This document shows, piece by piece, positions 40,692 through 49,842 of a stretch of DNA of 64,000 nt (position 1 is its first letter; each line of letters starts with the position of its first letter). The notes beneath the pieces are model-generated. The model saw only the letters and a program-made list of their open reading frames with translations, did no database searches and was not told the origin of the DNA. This DNA comes from Myxococcus sp. RHSTA-1-4 (GTDB lineage: Bacteria; Myxococcota; Myxococcia; Myxococcales; Myxococcaceae), in the NCBI RefSeq assembly GCF_020037125.1, contig NZ_JAIQDG010000005.1, forward strand, positions 124,001 through 188,000, written 5' to 3'. The translations under genes and the position numbers were made by a program.

Positions 40692-41992
40692 CACGCACGC
40701 TCCAGGACCACCGCGGCCCCCAGGCCGCCGGCGGCGCAGACGGTGCACAGCACCGTGTTCTTGTTCCGACGCTTCAGCTCGTTGAGGGCCTGGGTGACGA
40801 GGCGCGCCCCCGTGGCACCGAAGGGGTGGCCGATGGCGATGGAGCCACCCGTCACGTTCAGCCGCTCGCGGTCCACCTCGCCCACCGGCGCGCTCCAGCC
40901 CGCCTTCTTCGCGAACTCCCTGGACGCCAGCGCCTGGAGGTTGCTCGCCACCTGCGCGGCGAACGCCTCGTGCATCTCCACCAGGTCGATGTCCGCCAGC
41001 GTCATGCCCGCCCGCTTCAGCGCGGTGGGCACCGCGTACACCGGGCCCTGGAGGAGCTGGTCCCCCGGGTCCGTCGCGGCGTAGGCGTGCGCGCGCAGGT
41101 AGCCCAGCGGCTCATGGCCCAGCGCCTTCGCGCGCTCCTCGCTCATCAGCAGCAGCGCCGCGGCGCCGTCGGTGAGCGGCGAGGCGTTGCCCGCCGTAAT
41201 CGTGCCGTACTTCCGGTCGAACACCGGCTTGAGCTGACCCAGGGCCTCCACGCTGGTGTCGTCGCGGACGATGTTGTCCTTCGCGGCGGTCTGCTCGTAC
41301 TTCGGCGGCACGGGGACGTGCATCACCTCGTTGTCGAACAGGCCCTCCTTCCACGCGCGCGCCGCGTTGCGGTGCGAGTTGTAGGCGATGCGGTCCTGCT
41401 CCTCGCGAGAGATGCCGTTCTCCTTGGCCATCTTCTCCGCGCTCTCGCCCATCGTCATGCCGGTGGAGAACTCGGCGATGGCGGGGGGCACCGGCAGCAA
41501 GTCCTTGGCCTTGAGCCGCTGGAAGGGCTTGAGCTTCTCCGGCAGCGAGCGCCCCTTGGAGGCCGCCACCAGCGCCTGCGCCAGCGGACGGCTGGTGAAG
41601 ATGGGGGCGTCCGACATGCACTCGGTGCCGCCGGCGATGACGACTTCCGCCTCGCCCACGGCGATGGCGTTGGCCGCCGTCGTCATGGCCTGGATGGAGG
41701 TGGCGCAGGCGCGCGCCACCGTGAAGGCCTCAATCTTGCGCGGCAGGCCCGCGGCGATGACCACCTCGCGGGCGATGGACGGGGCCGTCAGCGTGGGGAT
41801 GACCTGACCGAACACCACCTGGTCGATGGCGCCCGGGTCGATGTCCGTCCGCTGCACCAGCTCCTGGACCACCATGCGTCCGAGGTCCAGCGCGGTAAGC
41901 CCCGAAAAGACGGAGCCTGCCTTCACGAAGGGGGTCCGCAAGCCGCGGACGATGGCCACCCTCGGGCGGCCGTTGCGCTTCTCGCTTGCCAT
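40691..41992 (-). CDS. fadI: Acetyl-CoA acyltransferase (3-ketoacyl-CoA thiolase)
   Basis: 433 aa, FadI size. Nucleophile Cys in FTVARACATSIQAM (about residue 100), the TAGNASPLTDGAAALLL segment, the His in GHPFGATGAR and the second Cys in TVCAAGGLGAA are all present. It cleaves 3-ketoacyl-CoA with CoA to give acetyl-CoA. The ATG at 41992 follows GAGGGA. It is the first gene of the operon with fadJ. An imperfect palindrome 70 bases upstream may be its operator. Confidence 0.94.
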   Translation of the reverse strand: MASEKRNGRPRVAIVRGLRTPFVKAGSVFSGLTALDLGRMVVQELVQRTDIDPGAIDQVVFGQVIPTLTAPSIAREVVIAAGLPRKIEAFTVARACATSIQAMTTAANAIAVGEAEVVIAGGTECMSDAPIFTSRPLAQALVAASKGRSLPEKLKPFQRLKAKDLLPVPPAIAEFSTGMTMGESAEKMAKENGISREEQDRIAYNSHRNAARAWKEGLFDNEVMHVPVPPKYEQTAAKDNIVRDDTSVEALGQLKPVFDRKYGTITAGNASPLTDGAAALLLMSEERAKALGHEPLGYLRAHAYAATDPGDQLLQGPVYAVPTALKRAGMTLADIDLVEMHEAFAAQVASNLQALASREFAKKAGWSAPVGEVDRERLNVTGGSIAIGHPFGATGARLVTQALNELKRRNKNTVLCTVCAAGGLGAAVVLERA

Positions 41993-42061
41993 GTGTCCCT
42001 CACTTCCTGCTGCGTCAATGAAGCCCATCTAACGGGCCGCGATGCGCCGCGTCAATCGCCC

Positions 42062-42079
42062 GTTGATTCAAGAGTCAAC
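42062..42079. promoter_or_regulatory. Imperfect palindrome upstream of the fadI-fadJ operon
   Basis: GTTGATTC-AA-GAGTCAAC, seven of eight arm positions pairing, lies in the divergent gap between fadI and the LamG protein gene. It is a candidate operator for a fatty-acid-responsive repressor. Confidence 0.35.
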
Positions 42080-42146
42080 CGCTGGGCGAAAGGCGCCCCC
42101 TCCCTTGCCCGCACCAGGACAGAGCGGACAGGATGGGAATTCCACC

Positions 42147-44885
42147 ATGAGCCCAGGCGCACTCCCCAGGCGGCACGGCGTACGTGGAGCGGCCCTGGCC
42201 GCCCTCGCGGGTCTGCTGCTGTGCACCCTGCCAGCCGGCGTCCGGGCCCAGCAGGTGCGCCTGAACTTCCAGGAGCGTGGCGACGAGGCCTTCCTCGCCC
42301 CCCAGGCGGTCCACACCAACACCGAGTTCACCGGGACGCCGGGGGTGCTCCAGGTGCGCCAGTGGAGCCCCGACGAGCGCGCGGCCTTCCCGAACCTGAC
42401 GGGCAACACGCTGCGGATGCGCCTGGACGAGGCGGCGGCCGTGCCCGGGAACACGCTCCAGTGCCTGCCGGCGACGCCGGGGCTGACACCTTTGCTGGAG
42501 GGCCTTGGCGCCAGTGACGCCCGGAACGTGACGGGGGTGCTGGGCAACGGGCTGGACCTGCCGCCGGGCCGGAACACCCATGTGCGCCTCGTGTCCGGAG
42601 GCGTGGACCTGGCCAGCAACGCGGGCGCCATGACGCTGATGACGTGGCTGCGCCCCGATACCCAGCTGGACACCGCCTCCTTCGCGGACGTCATCAACGT
42701 GGGCGGAAGCGGAGGGACGCGGCTGGGCTTCTCCATCCGTGGGGGCGATGGGCTGCGGGCCTGGGCCGAAGCGCCGGATGCCGCCGTGGACCCGCTGACC
42801 ACCTCCATCCAGGTGCCCTGGGCACCGGGCGTGTGGCGGCTGGTCGCCACGGTGTTCGAGCTGTCCCCGGCCAACCGGGTGAGCTTCTACCTGGATGGGC
42901 GGCTGCTGGGCGTCTCCCCCATGCCCTTCTCCGCCGCGGCGACGAGCGCCGCGCTGTCGGACCGGGCCGCGCTGGGCAGCAACGAGGCCTACAGCGGCAG
43001 CTACTTCGAGGGAGCGCTCGATGAGCCCTCCATCTGGAAGCGGGCGCTGCCGGCGGAGGAAATCCGCCGCCTCTGGCGCAGGCAGAGCGGCCCCTACGGC
43101 GGCGGAGAGCCGTCCCTGTTCGTCTCGCGCGTCCTCGACTCGGGCGGGCCCCGCGTGCGGTGGGACACGCTGGGGTGGAAGCCGCGCGCGCCCGCGGGCA
43201 AGGGCCTGCCGGACGAGGGAATCACGGAGACGGGCTACACCGAGAGCAACGTCTCCATGGCGGACAACGTGCTGCTGCTGCACGCGGATGGCACGGGGGC
43301 GCTGGTTGACGGCGCGACGGTGCCGGATGCTTCGGGGCGAGGCCATGCGGCAACCTTCACCGCGCCGGACGGGATACCGGGCGGGTACGTCCAGGGCCGC
43401 GTCGGAGAGGGACTGGCGCTCCCGAGGCAGGGCTACCTGACGGTGGGCGGAGACGCGGCCCCGGACTTCGCCTTCGCCCGGGGGGACTTCACGTGGGCGG
43501 CCTGGGTGAAGACGACGTCCTGCCAGGGCAACAACCTCGTCGTGATGGGCGCCGAGGGCTCCAGTGGCAATCCCCATGTGTGGATGGGCGGAGGCTGCGA
43601 GGCCCTGTGCCCGGACGGCCGGGGCTGGTGGGTGGTGCGGGACAGCACCGGCGACTTCGCGAGCGTCTGCCACCCCATCCGGCTGGATGACGGTGAGTGG
43701 CACCACCTGGTGGGAGTGAAGCAGGGCCGGAACCCGGTCACGCTGACGCTGTACGTGGATGGAGAGCCGCTGTCGGTGACACACGACTACGCGGGCGACT
43801 TCAGCTTCGACCAGCGGCCGCTGCTCGGACAGTTTCCGGGGATGGGCTTCCCCACCGAGGCGGCGGTGGACGAGGTGGCCATCTGGCGCCGGGCGCTCTC
43901 CGCGCAGGAGGCGCGCGACGTATGGCGGCGTGGGGGCACGCGGCTGAAGCTCCAGGTGCGCACCTGCGACGAGCCCGGCTGCGCGGGCGTGCCCTTCGTG
44001 GGTCCGGATGGCACGGCGGCCACGTTCTTCTCGGAGGCCACCCACGGCTCGGACGACCGCCCACCGGACCTCGGTCCGCTCGGACAGGCCGGGGCGCGGC
44101 CCGGGCGGTACATCCAGTATGCCGTCACCCTGGAGACGGACAGCTCCCGGGACACGCCGGGCCTGACGGAAGTCACCGTGCTGGGCCTCAACTCCGCGCC
44201 CATCGCCATGCCGGACGCGTACGAGACCGCGAGCAACAAGACACTCCAGGTGGAGGCCCCGGGGGTGCTCGGCAACGACGTGGATGACGAAGGCGGCCCG
44301 CTGCATGCGTTGCTGCTCGTGGGCCCGATACGCGGCACGTTGCAACTCGGAGAGGACGGGTCTTTCCAGTACACGCCGGACCCGGGCTTCACCGGGACGG
44401 ACCGCTTCCGCTACCGGGCGAGCGACGGCGCACTGGACTCTGTCCAGGTGGAGGTCGTCCTCACGGTGAGCGCCATGCCAGGCGCGCCACGCATCGAGCG
44501 CCCCGCCGCGAACGAGGTGCTGCACACGCGCACGCCGGAGTTCGAGGGCACCGCGGACCCGGGCATCGAGGTGGAACTCGTGGTGGACGACACGGTGCTG
44601 GGCCGCACCACCGCGGGCGCTCAGGGCCGCTGGCGTTACGCGGTGACACCGGAGCAGGCGCTCACGATGGGAGGCCACCGCGCGGTGGCCTACGCCGTGG
44701 GCGTGACGCAGCTTCGCAGCGCCCCATCCAACGAGGTGCCCTTCGTCATCCAGCCCCGCGAGCTGGACGTCACGGGCTGCGGGTGCGGCGGCACGGGCGG
44801 CGGACACGCGGCCGTGGGGCTCGCGTGGCTGGCCCTGATGGCGTGGATGCCCGCACGCGTGAGGCGTGCCCGCCACACGCGCTGA
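42147..44885 (+). CDS. Large surface protein with two LamG domains, a cadherin-like repeat and a MYXO-CTERM tail
   Basis: 912 aa. Sec signal peptide (1-34, ends in VRAQ). Two concanavalin/LamG-like domains, about 145-310 and 370-590, each with an LDGRLLG- or VDGEPL-type strand and a DEPSIWKRAL or DEVAIWRRAL ending. Residues about 685-770 form a tandem cadherin-like unit (PDAYETASNKTL, GVLGNDVDDEGG, FTGTDRFRYRASDG), and another Ig-like domain follows. The end is a MYXO-CTERM sorting tail: TGCGCGGTGGG, a hydrophobic helix and a terminal basic cluster. Such tails route proteins to the cell surface in myxobacteria, through a processed Cys. Probable sugar- or protein-binding surface protein; ligand unknown. 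ATG after AGGATGGGA. Confidence 0.85.
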   Translation: MSPGALPRRHGVRGAALAALAGLLLCTLPAGVRAQQVRLNFQERGDEAFLAPQAVHTNTEFTGTPGVLQVRQWSPDERAAFPNLTGNTLRMRLDEAAAVPGNTLQCLPATPGLTPLLEGLGASDARNVTGVLGNGLDLPPGRNTHVRLVSGGVDLASNAGAMTLMTWLRPDTQLDTASFADVINVGGSGGTRLGFSIRGGDGLRAWAEAPDAAVDPLTTSIQVPWAPGVWRLVATVFELSPANRVSFYLDGRLLGVSPMPFSAAATSAALSDRAALGSNEAYSGSYFEGALDEPSIWKRALPAEEIRRLWRRQSGPYGGGEPSLFVSRVLDSGGPRVRWDTLGWKPRAPAGKGLPDEGITETGYTESNVSMADNVLLLHADGTGALVDGATVPDASGRGHAATFTAPDGIPGGYVQGRVGEGLALPRQGYLTVGGDAAPDFAFARGDFTWAAWVKTTSCQGNNLVVMGAEGSSGNPHVWMGGGCEALCPDGRGWWVVRDSTGDFASVCHPIRLDDGEWHHLVGVKQGRNPVTLTLYVDGEPLSVTHDYAGDFSFDQRPLLGQFPGMGFPTEAAVDEVAIWRRALSAQEARDVWRRGGTRLKLQVRTCDEPGCAGVPFVGPDGTAATFFSEATHGSDDRPPDLGPLGQAGARPGRYIQYAVTLETDSSRDTPGLTEVTVLGLNSAPIAMPDAYETASNKTLQVEAPGVLGNDVDDEGGPLHALLLVGPIRGTLQLGEDGSFQYTPDPGFTGTDRFRYRASDGALDSVQVEVVLTVSAMPGAPRIERPAANEVLHTRTPEFEGTADPGIEVELVVDDTVLGRTTAGAQGRWRYAVTPEQALTMGGHRAVAYAVGVTQLRSAPSNEVPFVIQPRELDVTGCGCGGTGGGHAAVGLAWLALMAWMPARVRRARHTR

Positions 44886-44894
44886 GCCTGCCTC

Positions 44895-45941
44895 CTACTT
44901 CCCCAGCGTCCCCTGCCGGAGCGCCACGCCGTGCCGGTGCACGGCGTCCACGAGGAACTTCGCCGCCTCGGGGTCCGTGGGCGGGAGGATGCCGTGGCCC
45001 AGGTTGAAGATGTGCCCCACGGGCCCGGCGCGCAGGAGGATGTCCTTCACGCGCCCCTCCAGCTCCTCGCGCGGGAGGAACAGGTGCAGCGGGTCCAGGT
45101 TGCCCTGCACCGCCACGTCGGGCCCCAGCACGCGGCGGCCCTCGTCCATGGGCATCGTCCAGTCCAGGCCCACCACGTCCGCGCCCGTGCGCTTCAAGAG
45201 CGGCAGGTGCGTGGACATGCCCACGCCGAACACGATGACCGGGACACCCGTGGCCTTCAGCTCGGACACCATCCGCGTGAGGTAGGGAATGCAGAAGCGC
45301 TCGTAGTCCCACGGCGACAGCTCGCCGCCCCACGAGTCGAAAATCTGGACGATGCTCGCGCCCGCCTCCACCTGCATCTTCAGGTAGGGAATCAGCGTGT
45401 CCGTGAGCTTGCCGAAGAGGCGGTGCGCCAGCTCCGGCTGCTCGAACATCAGCCGCTTGATGAGGATGTAGCTCTTCGAGCCGCCGCCCTCCACCATGTA
45501 CGCGGCCAGCGTGAAGGGCGCGCCAGCGAAGCCGATGACGGGCACCGAGTCATTCAGCGCCTTGCGCGTGCGGCGGATGGCCTCGGCCACGAAGCCCGTG
45601 CCCTGCACCGGGTCCGGCACGCCCAGCTTGTCGATGTCCGCGGCGGTGCGCACGGGGTTCGGGAAGTGCGGCCCCTTGTCCCCCAGCTCCAGCTCAATCC
45701 CCATCGCCTCCACCGGGATGAGGATGTCCGAGAAGATGATGGCCGCATCCACGCCCAGGCGTGTCACCGGCTGCACCGTCACCTCGGCCGCGAGGTCCGG
45801 GTGCTTGCACAAGTCCAGGAAGCCGATGTTGCCTCGGATGGCCCGGTACTCGGGCAGGTAGCGGCCGGCCTGGCGCATCAGCCACACGGGAGTCGTATCG
45901 GTGGGCTGGCGGCGCGCCGCGCGGAGGAGTCTGTCGTTCAC
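44895..45941 (-). CDS. hemE: Uroporphyrinogen decarboxylase
   Basis: 348 aa, family length. PVWLMRQAGRYLPEYR, the GVDAAIIFSDILIPVEAMG site with its catalytic Asp, GFAGAPFTLAAYM and the QIFDSWGGELSP and VGLDWTMP segments are all typical. It removes four carboxyls from uroporphyrinogen III in heme synthesis. It starts with GTG inside the stop of the upstream amylase gene (GTGA), so it appears translationally coupled to an alpha-glucan operon. No other heme gene is next to it. Convergent with the LamG gene. Confidence 0.96.
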   Translation of the reverse strand: MNDRLLRAARRQPTDTTPVWLMRQAGRYLPEYRAIRGNIGFLDLCKHPDLAAEVTVQPVTRLGVDAAIIFSDILIPVEAMGIELELGDKGPHFPNPVRTAADIDKLGVPDPVQGTGFVAEAIRRTRKALNDSVPVIGFAGAPFTLAAYMVEGGGSKSYILIKRLMFEQPELAHRLFGKLTDTLIPYLKMQVEAGASIVQIFDSWGGELSPWDYERFCIPYLTRMVSELKATGVPVIVFGVGMSTHLPLLKRTGADVVGLDWTMPMDEGRRVLGPDVAVQGNLDPLHLFLPREELEGRVKDILLRAGPVGHIFNLGHGILPPTDPEAAKFLVDAVHRHGVALRQGTLGK

Positions 45942-48313
45942 TTCTGTCCCTCGAAGTTGGGAGAAATGCTCAGGCGCAGGGGCTCACGCCCCTCCGGAAT
46001 GAACAGGAGGCGGTTGTCACCGTCCTCCCAGTCGAACTTCCCCGGAGTGCTGTCACGCACGAGCTTGTACTCGAAGACGGCGCCCACGGGCAGCGACAGC
46101 TTGAATCCGCCCGATTCCGAACGCAGCGAGCGCTCCGGCTTCCAGCCGCCCAGCTCCGGCCCGCTGCCCACCAGGCGCACCGCCGAGTCACTCACGGCCA
46201 GCTCCACCGTGCGCCGCTCGCCCTGCCCCCGCCAGCGCGAGCCGGCCTGCTTCGCCAGCGCACCAAAGCCACCGGCCGCGCCCGGCTTCAGCCGCAGCAG
46301 CGTCACCTGCCCCGGTGGGACGGACAGCGAGCGCGCCGCCCCCGGAAGCCCGGTGCCCGTGAGCAGCTCCGAGACACGCGCCCCCACCAGCCCCTCCGGG
46401 AGCGCCACGTCCGAGGGCGCCCTGCCCGAGTTGACGGCGATGACCACGGCCTCGTCCGGCGCCACGCGCGCGTAGGCAAAGAGGTCCTCCCGGGCGGCGA
46501 GCACGAGCGTCTCGCCACCCTGGAGGGCCCCACTGCCCCGGCGCACCGCCAGCAGCCGGGTAATCCACGCACGCAGCGGGTGGTCCGGCGTGAAGCGCAT
46601 GTCGCCCCGGTTCTCCGGCTCCTTCTTCCCCGTGAGCCCCTCTTCCGTGCCGTAGGTCAGTGCAGGCACCCCGCGCGCGGTGAGCTGCACGGCCAGCGCG
46701 CGCTTCACCCGCTCCACGTCCCCGCCGCACTCGCTCATCACCCGGGGCAAATCATGGTTGTCCAGCAGCGTCACCAGCGAGCCCGGCGCCGGGTAGAGCC
46801 TGTCGTTGAAGAGGACGGCGCCCAGGTGCGAGGGCGAGCGGTCCCGGCAGAAGACGTCCACCATGGCGAAGGCCAGCGGGAAGTCGAACATCGTCCCGAA
46901 GCGGCCCTGCTCCAGGGTGCGAGCCAGCAGCACCGGGTCTCCGTCCAGCATCTCGCCCAGCAGCAGGAAGTCCCGCCCGGCATGGGCCCGCAGGTCGTCG
47001 TTGTACCGGGCCCAGAACTTCAGCGGCATGTGCTTCACCGCGTCCAGCCGGTAGCCCGCCGGCCGCACCGCGTCCACCCACCTGCGCGAGTGCCCCAGCA
47101 GGTGCGCGTACACGGCGTCCTTCTCCACCGCCAGGTCCGGCAGCCCGTGCACGTCCTTCAGCACCAGCTCGCGCGAGTCGTTCCAGTTGTCGATGGGGCC
47201 CAGGCCGTGGAACCAGTCCGGCTTCTCGCGCACCAGCCGCGTCTCCGGGCCCACGTGGTTGAGCACCACATCCAGCACCAGCCGCATGTCCCGGCGGCGC
47301 AGCTCCTCCGCCAGCCGCGTCAGCAGCGCCTCGTCACCGAAGCGCGGCTCCACCCGGCCGAAGTCCTCCACCCAGTAGCCGTGGAAGGCCCCGTACCCGT
47401 AGAACTTCTCCGTGCGCATCTGGAAGACGGGTGAAAGCCACACCGTGCGCACACCGAGTTCCTGGAGCCCGTCCAGCCGGTCGATGACGCCTTGCAGGTC
47501 GCCCCCGTGAAACGCCTGCGCGTCCTTCGGGTCCACCTGTCCGTCGTTGCGCGAATCTCCATTGGCGAAGCGGTCCACCATCACGAAGTAGATGGCGTCC
47601 CCCGCGGGTGGCACCCACGACGTGCCGCCGTCCGTGGGGGGCGGCGGCTGGGTGGGCGTCGCGGAGCCCGGCTCCATGCCCTCGCCCGCCGGCGCGCGCA
47701 GGCCCGGCACCACGCCCGGGCCGCCATCCGTCACCGGCACCGTCATGGGCGAGGCGATGAACGAATCGAAGAGGCCCGCGGCCTGACCCGAAATCTGCCG
47801 GGCCACCTCGATTTGCGCGTCGTTCTCCCGCTGCTGGTCGAACTGGAGCGCGGCGCCGTAGTCCTGGGTGACGGTGCTGGGCTCCATCTCCGAGTGGGCG
47901 CGGCCCGCCGTCGTCCGGACGTAGACCTCCCAGGAGAAGCGGCCCGTCACCTGGCCGAAGAAGGAGACACGCGTCTCCACCAGCAGGAACAGCGGCGCCT
48001 CGGGCGCGAGGGCCTTCAGCATCGCGTAGCGGCGCTGCGAGTCCGTCACCTTCGCGAAGTCGGCCGCGTATTCCTCATACGGCACCACCTGCACCTGGAG
48101 GTTGCGTTTCGCCAGCGCCTCCGCCACGCGCTGCTTCACCTGCTCCGGCACGTCCGCCACGGTGCCGCGCCGCTGCACGTCGTCGCGCACGTAGGCCACC
48201 GCCACCACCGTGCCGTTGGGCGCCAGCACGGGCGGCGACGAGCGCTGCAGCAGACAGCCCGCCGCCGTCACCGCCAGGAAGAGGAAGACACCCCACCGCT
48301 GACTCAGAACCAT
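45938..48313 (-). CDS. GH13 alpha-amylase-family lipoprotein with C-terminal CBM20-like domain
   Basis: 791 aa. Signal peptide with lipobox VTAAGC (Cys about 19). Residues 25-200 form an unrecognised domain rich in charged helices. After a Pro/Thr/Gly linker, the GH13 barrel begins near 240 (DAIYFVMVDRFANGD): regions I DVVLNHVG, II GYRLDAVKHM (nucleophile Asp), III LLGEMLDGD (acid/base Glu), IV LLDNHD. The end (about 700-790) resembles a CBM20 starch-binding domain (GSGPELGGWKPE, FEYKLVR, DGDNRLLFIP). It should hydrolyse starch or maltodextrins at the cell surface. The ATG at 48313 overlaps the porin-like gene's end by 10 bases, and its stop overlaps hemE. Confidence 0.88.
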   Translation of the reverse strand: MVLSQRWGVFLFLAVTAAGCLLQRSSPPVLAPNGTVVAVAYVRDDVQRRGTVADVPEQVKQRVAEALAKRNLQVQVVPYEEYAADFAKVTDSQRRYAMLKALAPEAPLFLLVETRVSFFGQVTGRFSWEVYVRTTAGRAHSEMEPSTVTQDYGAALQFDQQRENDAQIEVARQISGQAAGLFDSFIASPMTVPVTDGGPGVVPGLRAPAGEGMEPGSATPTQPPPPTDGGTSWVPPAGDAIYFVMVDRFANGDSRNDGQVDPKDAQAFHGGDLQGVIDRLDGLQELGVRTVWLSPVFQMRTEKFYGYGAFHGYWVEDFGRVEPRFGDEALLTRLAEELRRRDMRLVLDVVLNHVGPETRLVREKPDWFHGLGPIDNWNDSRELVLKDVHGLPDLAVEKDAVYAHLLGHSRRWVDAVRPAGYRLDAVKHMPLKFWARYNDDLRAHAGRDFLLLGEMLDGDPVLLARTLEQGRFGTMFDFPLAFAMVDVFCRDRSPSHLGAVLFNDRLYPAPGSLVTLLDNHDLPRVMSECGGDVERVKRALAVQLTARGVPALTYGTEEGLTGKKEPENRGDMRFTPDHPLRAWITRLLAVRRGSGALQGGETLVLAAREDLFAYARVAPDEAVVIAVNSGRAPSDVALPEGLVGARVSELLTGTGLPGAARSLSVPPGQVTLLRLKPGAAGGFGALAKQAGSRWRGQGERRTVELAVSDSAVRLVGSGPELGGWKPERSLRSESGGFKLSLPVGAVFEYKLVRDSTPGKFDWEDGDNRLLFIPEGREPLRLSISPNFEGQK

Positions 48314-49803
48314 CCTTCGGCCTCGATGGCGACCACCGAGTGCCAGTGGCGCTCGGGGCCGATGTACAGGTTGTACTGGTCCAGGCTCTCCACGAACGAG
48401 TTGCCGAACGCCGCGTGCTGGGTGGAGTACTGAATGCCGTAGAGCAGGCGCAGGCTGGGGCGCGCGTAGATGCCCCGGCCGGTGGGGTTGAGCACCACGC
48501 CCACCTTGCCCTGCCACGTGTCGCGCGTGTTGCTGTCACCGAACTCCAGCCCGCGCGCGTCCGGAAACCCTCCCGTGTTGGTGAACACCGAGTCCACGTG
48601 GTTGCGGTAGAGGTTGCCGTTCTGGCTCTTCTCCCGCGCGATGCTCGTCTCCGCCAGCAGGTGGACGCGCTCGGTGAGGAAGTACTGGAGGCGCAGCACC
48701 GTGGAGGCGACGAGCCGGTCGTCCTCGCCCGGTTTGATGGCGTTGTCCTCGTTGAAGGAGTAGCCCACCCACAGGCCCCACAGCGCCTCCAGCTTGTCGG
48801 GGATGATGCGCAGGTACGCCTCGTTGCCGAGCGTCGCCTCGTAGCGCTCGTCCGTCTGGTCCGCGATGTAGACCGTCCAGTCGCGGCCCCGGAAGTTCTC
48901 CGTGTACGCCTGCTCCGGGTGCTTGCGCTCGAAGGTGAGGTAGAAGTTGTCCCAGACCAGCGGGCCCACGTTGCCGAAGCCCAGGTAGCCCACGGTGCGG
49001 AAGTACGTCCCGCTGCGCGGGTTGAGGTCCGGCACCAGGTCCTCCTGGCCGGGGTTGGCCTCGAAGTAGCGCCGCACCACCTCGCGCCGCACGTAGTCCT
49101 CGTAGTTGATGCCCGGCGACGCGTAGAGCGCGTTGCGGTTGCCGCGCACCGCCGGCTCGTAGCCCACCTGCGCGCGCACGCCCGCCTCCAGGTGCCCCGG
49201 AATCAGCCGGTAGCGGAACGACGCGGCGCCGGTGAGCACCGTGTTGTACTTCTGGGGCCGCAGCGTGTAGCCGCTGTCTCCCACCGCGAGCAGCACGTCG
49301 TAGCGGTCCCCCTGGTAGGTGCCGGACAGGCCCACCGTGTCCCAGAGCAGCGTGGCCGGCCGCTGGTCGTAGATGTGCAGGTCGTTCCAGCGGTCCTCGA
49401 GCGTGCCCAGCTGCCACGTCACGCGGTCCAGCAGGATGTTGCCGGCGCGCACGAAGAGGTAGTCCGCGCGGAAGTTGATGAACGAGCCGTTGCCCGGGTC
49501 CGCGGAGCGGAACGACGTGCCGGAGAAGCGCGTGTGCACCTCCGCCCAGACCTCGTCGCTGCCCGGCGTGGACTGGAGCACGTCCAGCCGCAGGTTGAGC
49601 TCGCCGTAGGGGCTCTCGTTGAGGAGCCGGCCGTAGAGCCAGTAGTAGCCGAGCTGGCCGGAGCCGCCCGAGAAGTCCGGGCGGGTCATGATGCGGAAGT
49701 AACCCGCCGCCCCGAAGCGATCTCGGGGCGCATCGGCCAGGGCCAGAAACGGGCTGAGGAGCAGCAGCAGGAATGCGCCGAGGCGCGCGGGCGGGACTCG
49801 CAT
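48304..49803 (-). CDS. Outer-membrane beta-barrel porin, probably for maltodextrins
   Basis: 499 aa. Sec signal peptide (1-25, ends LALADA). The rest alternates aromatic and polar residues as in a large beta-barrel, with repeated strand-like stretches (YFRIMTRPDF, GQLGYYWLYGRLL, LRLQYFLTERVHLLAET) and a final Trp-Phe that fits the BAM recognition signal. No close family is recognised by motif; its place between two GH13 lipoprotein genes, opposite a MalK/E/F/G operon, suggests a maltoporin-like role. The ATG at 49803 was chosen because it starts the signal peptide; a GTG 24 bases upstream is possible. Confidence 0.65.
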   Translation of the reverse strand: MRVPPARLGAFLLLLLSPFLALADAPRDRFGAAGYFRIMTRPDFSGGSGQLGYYWLYGRLLNESPYGELNLRLDVLQSTPGSDEVWAEVHTRFSGTSFRSADPGNGSFINFRADYLFVRAGNILLDRVTWQLGTLEDRWNDLHIYDQRPATLLWDTVGLSGTYQGDRYDVLLAVGDSGYTLRPQKYNTVLTGAASFRYRLIPGHLEAGVRAQVGYEPAVRGNRNALYASPGINYEDYVRREVVRRYFEANPGQEDLVPDLNPRSGTYFRTVGYLGFGNVGPLVWDNFYLTFERKHPEQAYTENFRGRDWTVYIADQTDERYEATLGNEAYLRIIPDKLEALWGLWVGYSFNEDNAIKPGEDDRLVASTVLRLQYFLTERVHLLAETSIAREKSQNGNLYRNHVDSVFTNTGGFPDARGLEFGDSNTRDTWQGKVGVVLNPTGRGIYARPSLRLLYGIQYSTQHAAFGNSFVESLDQYNLYIGPERHWHSVVAIEAEGWF

Positions 49804-49842
49804 GGACGGGCCCCGCTTATAGCGCACCCTCGGCGGCTTGCC

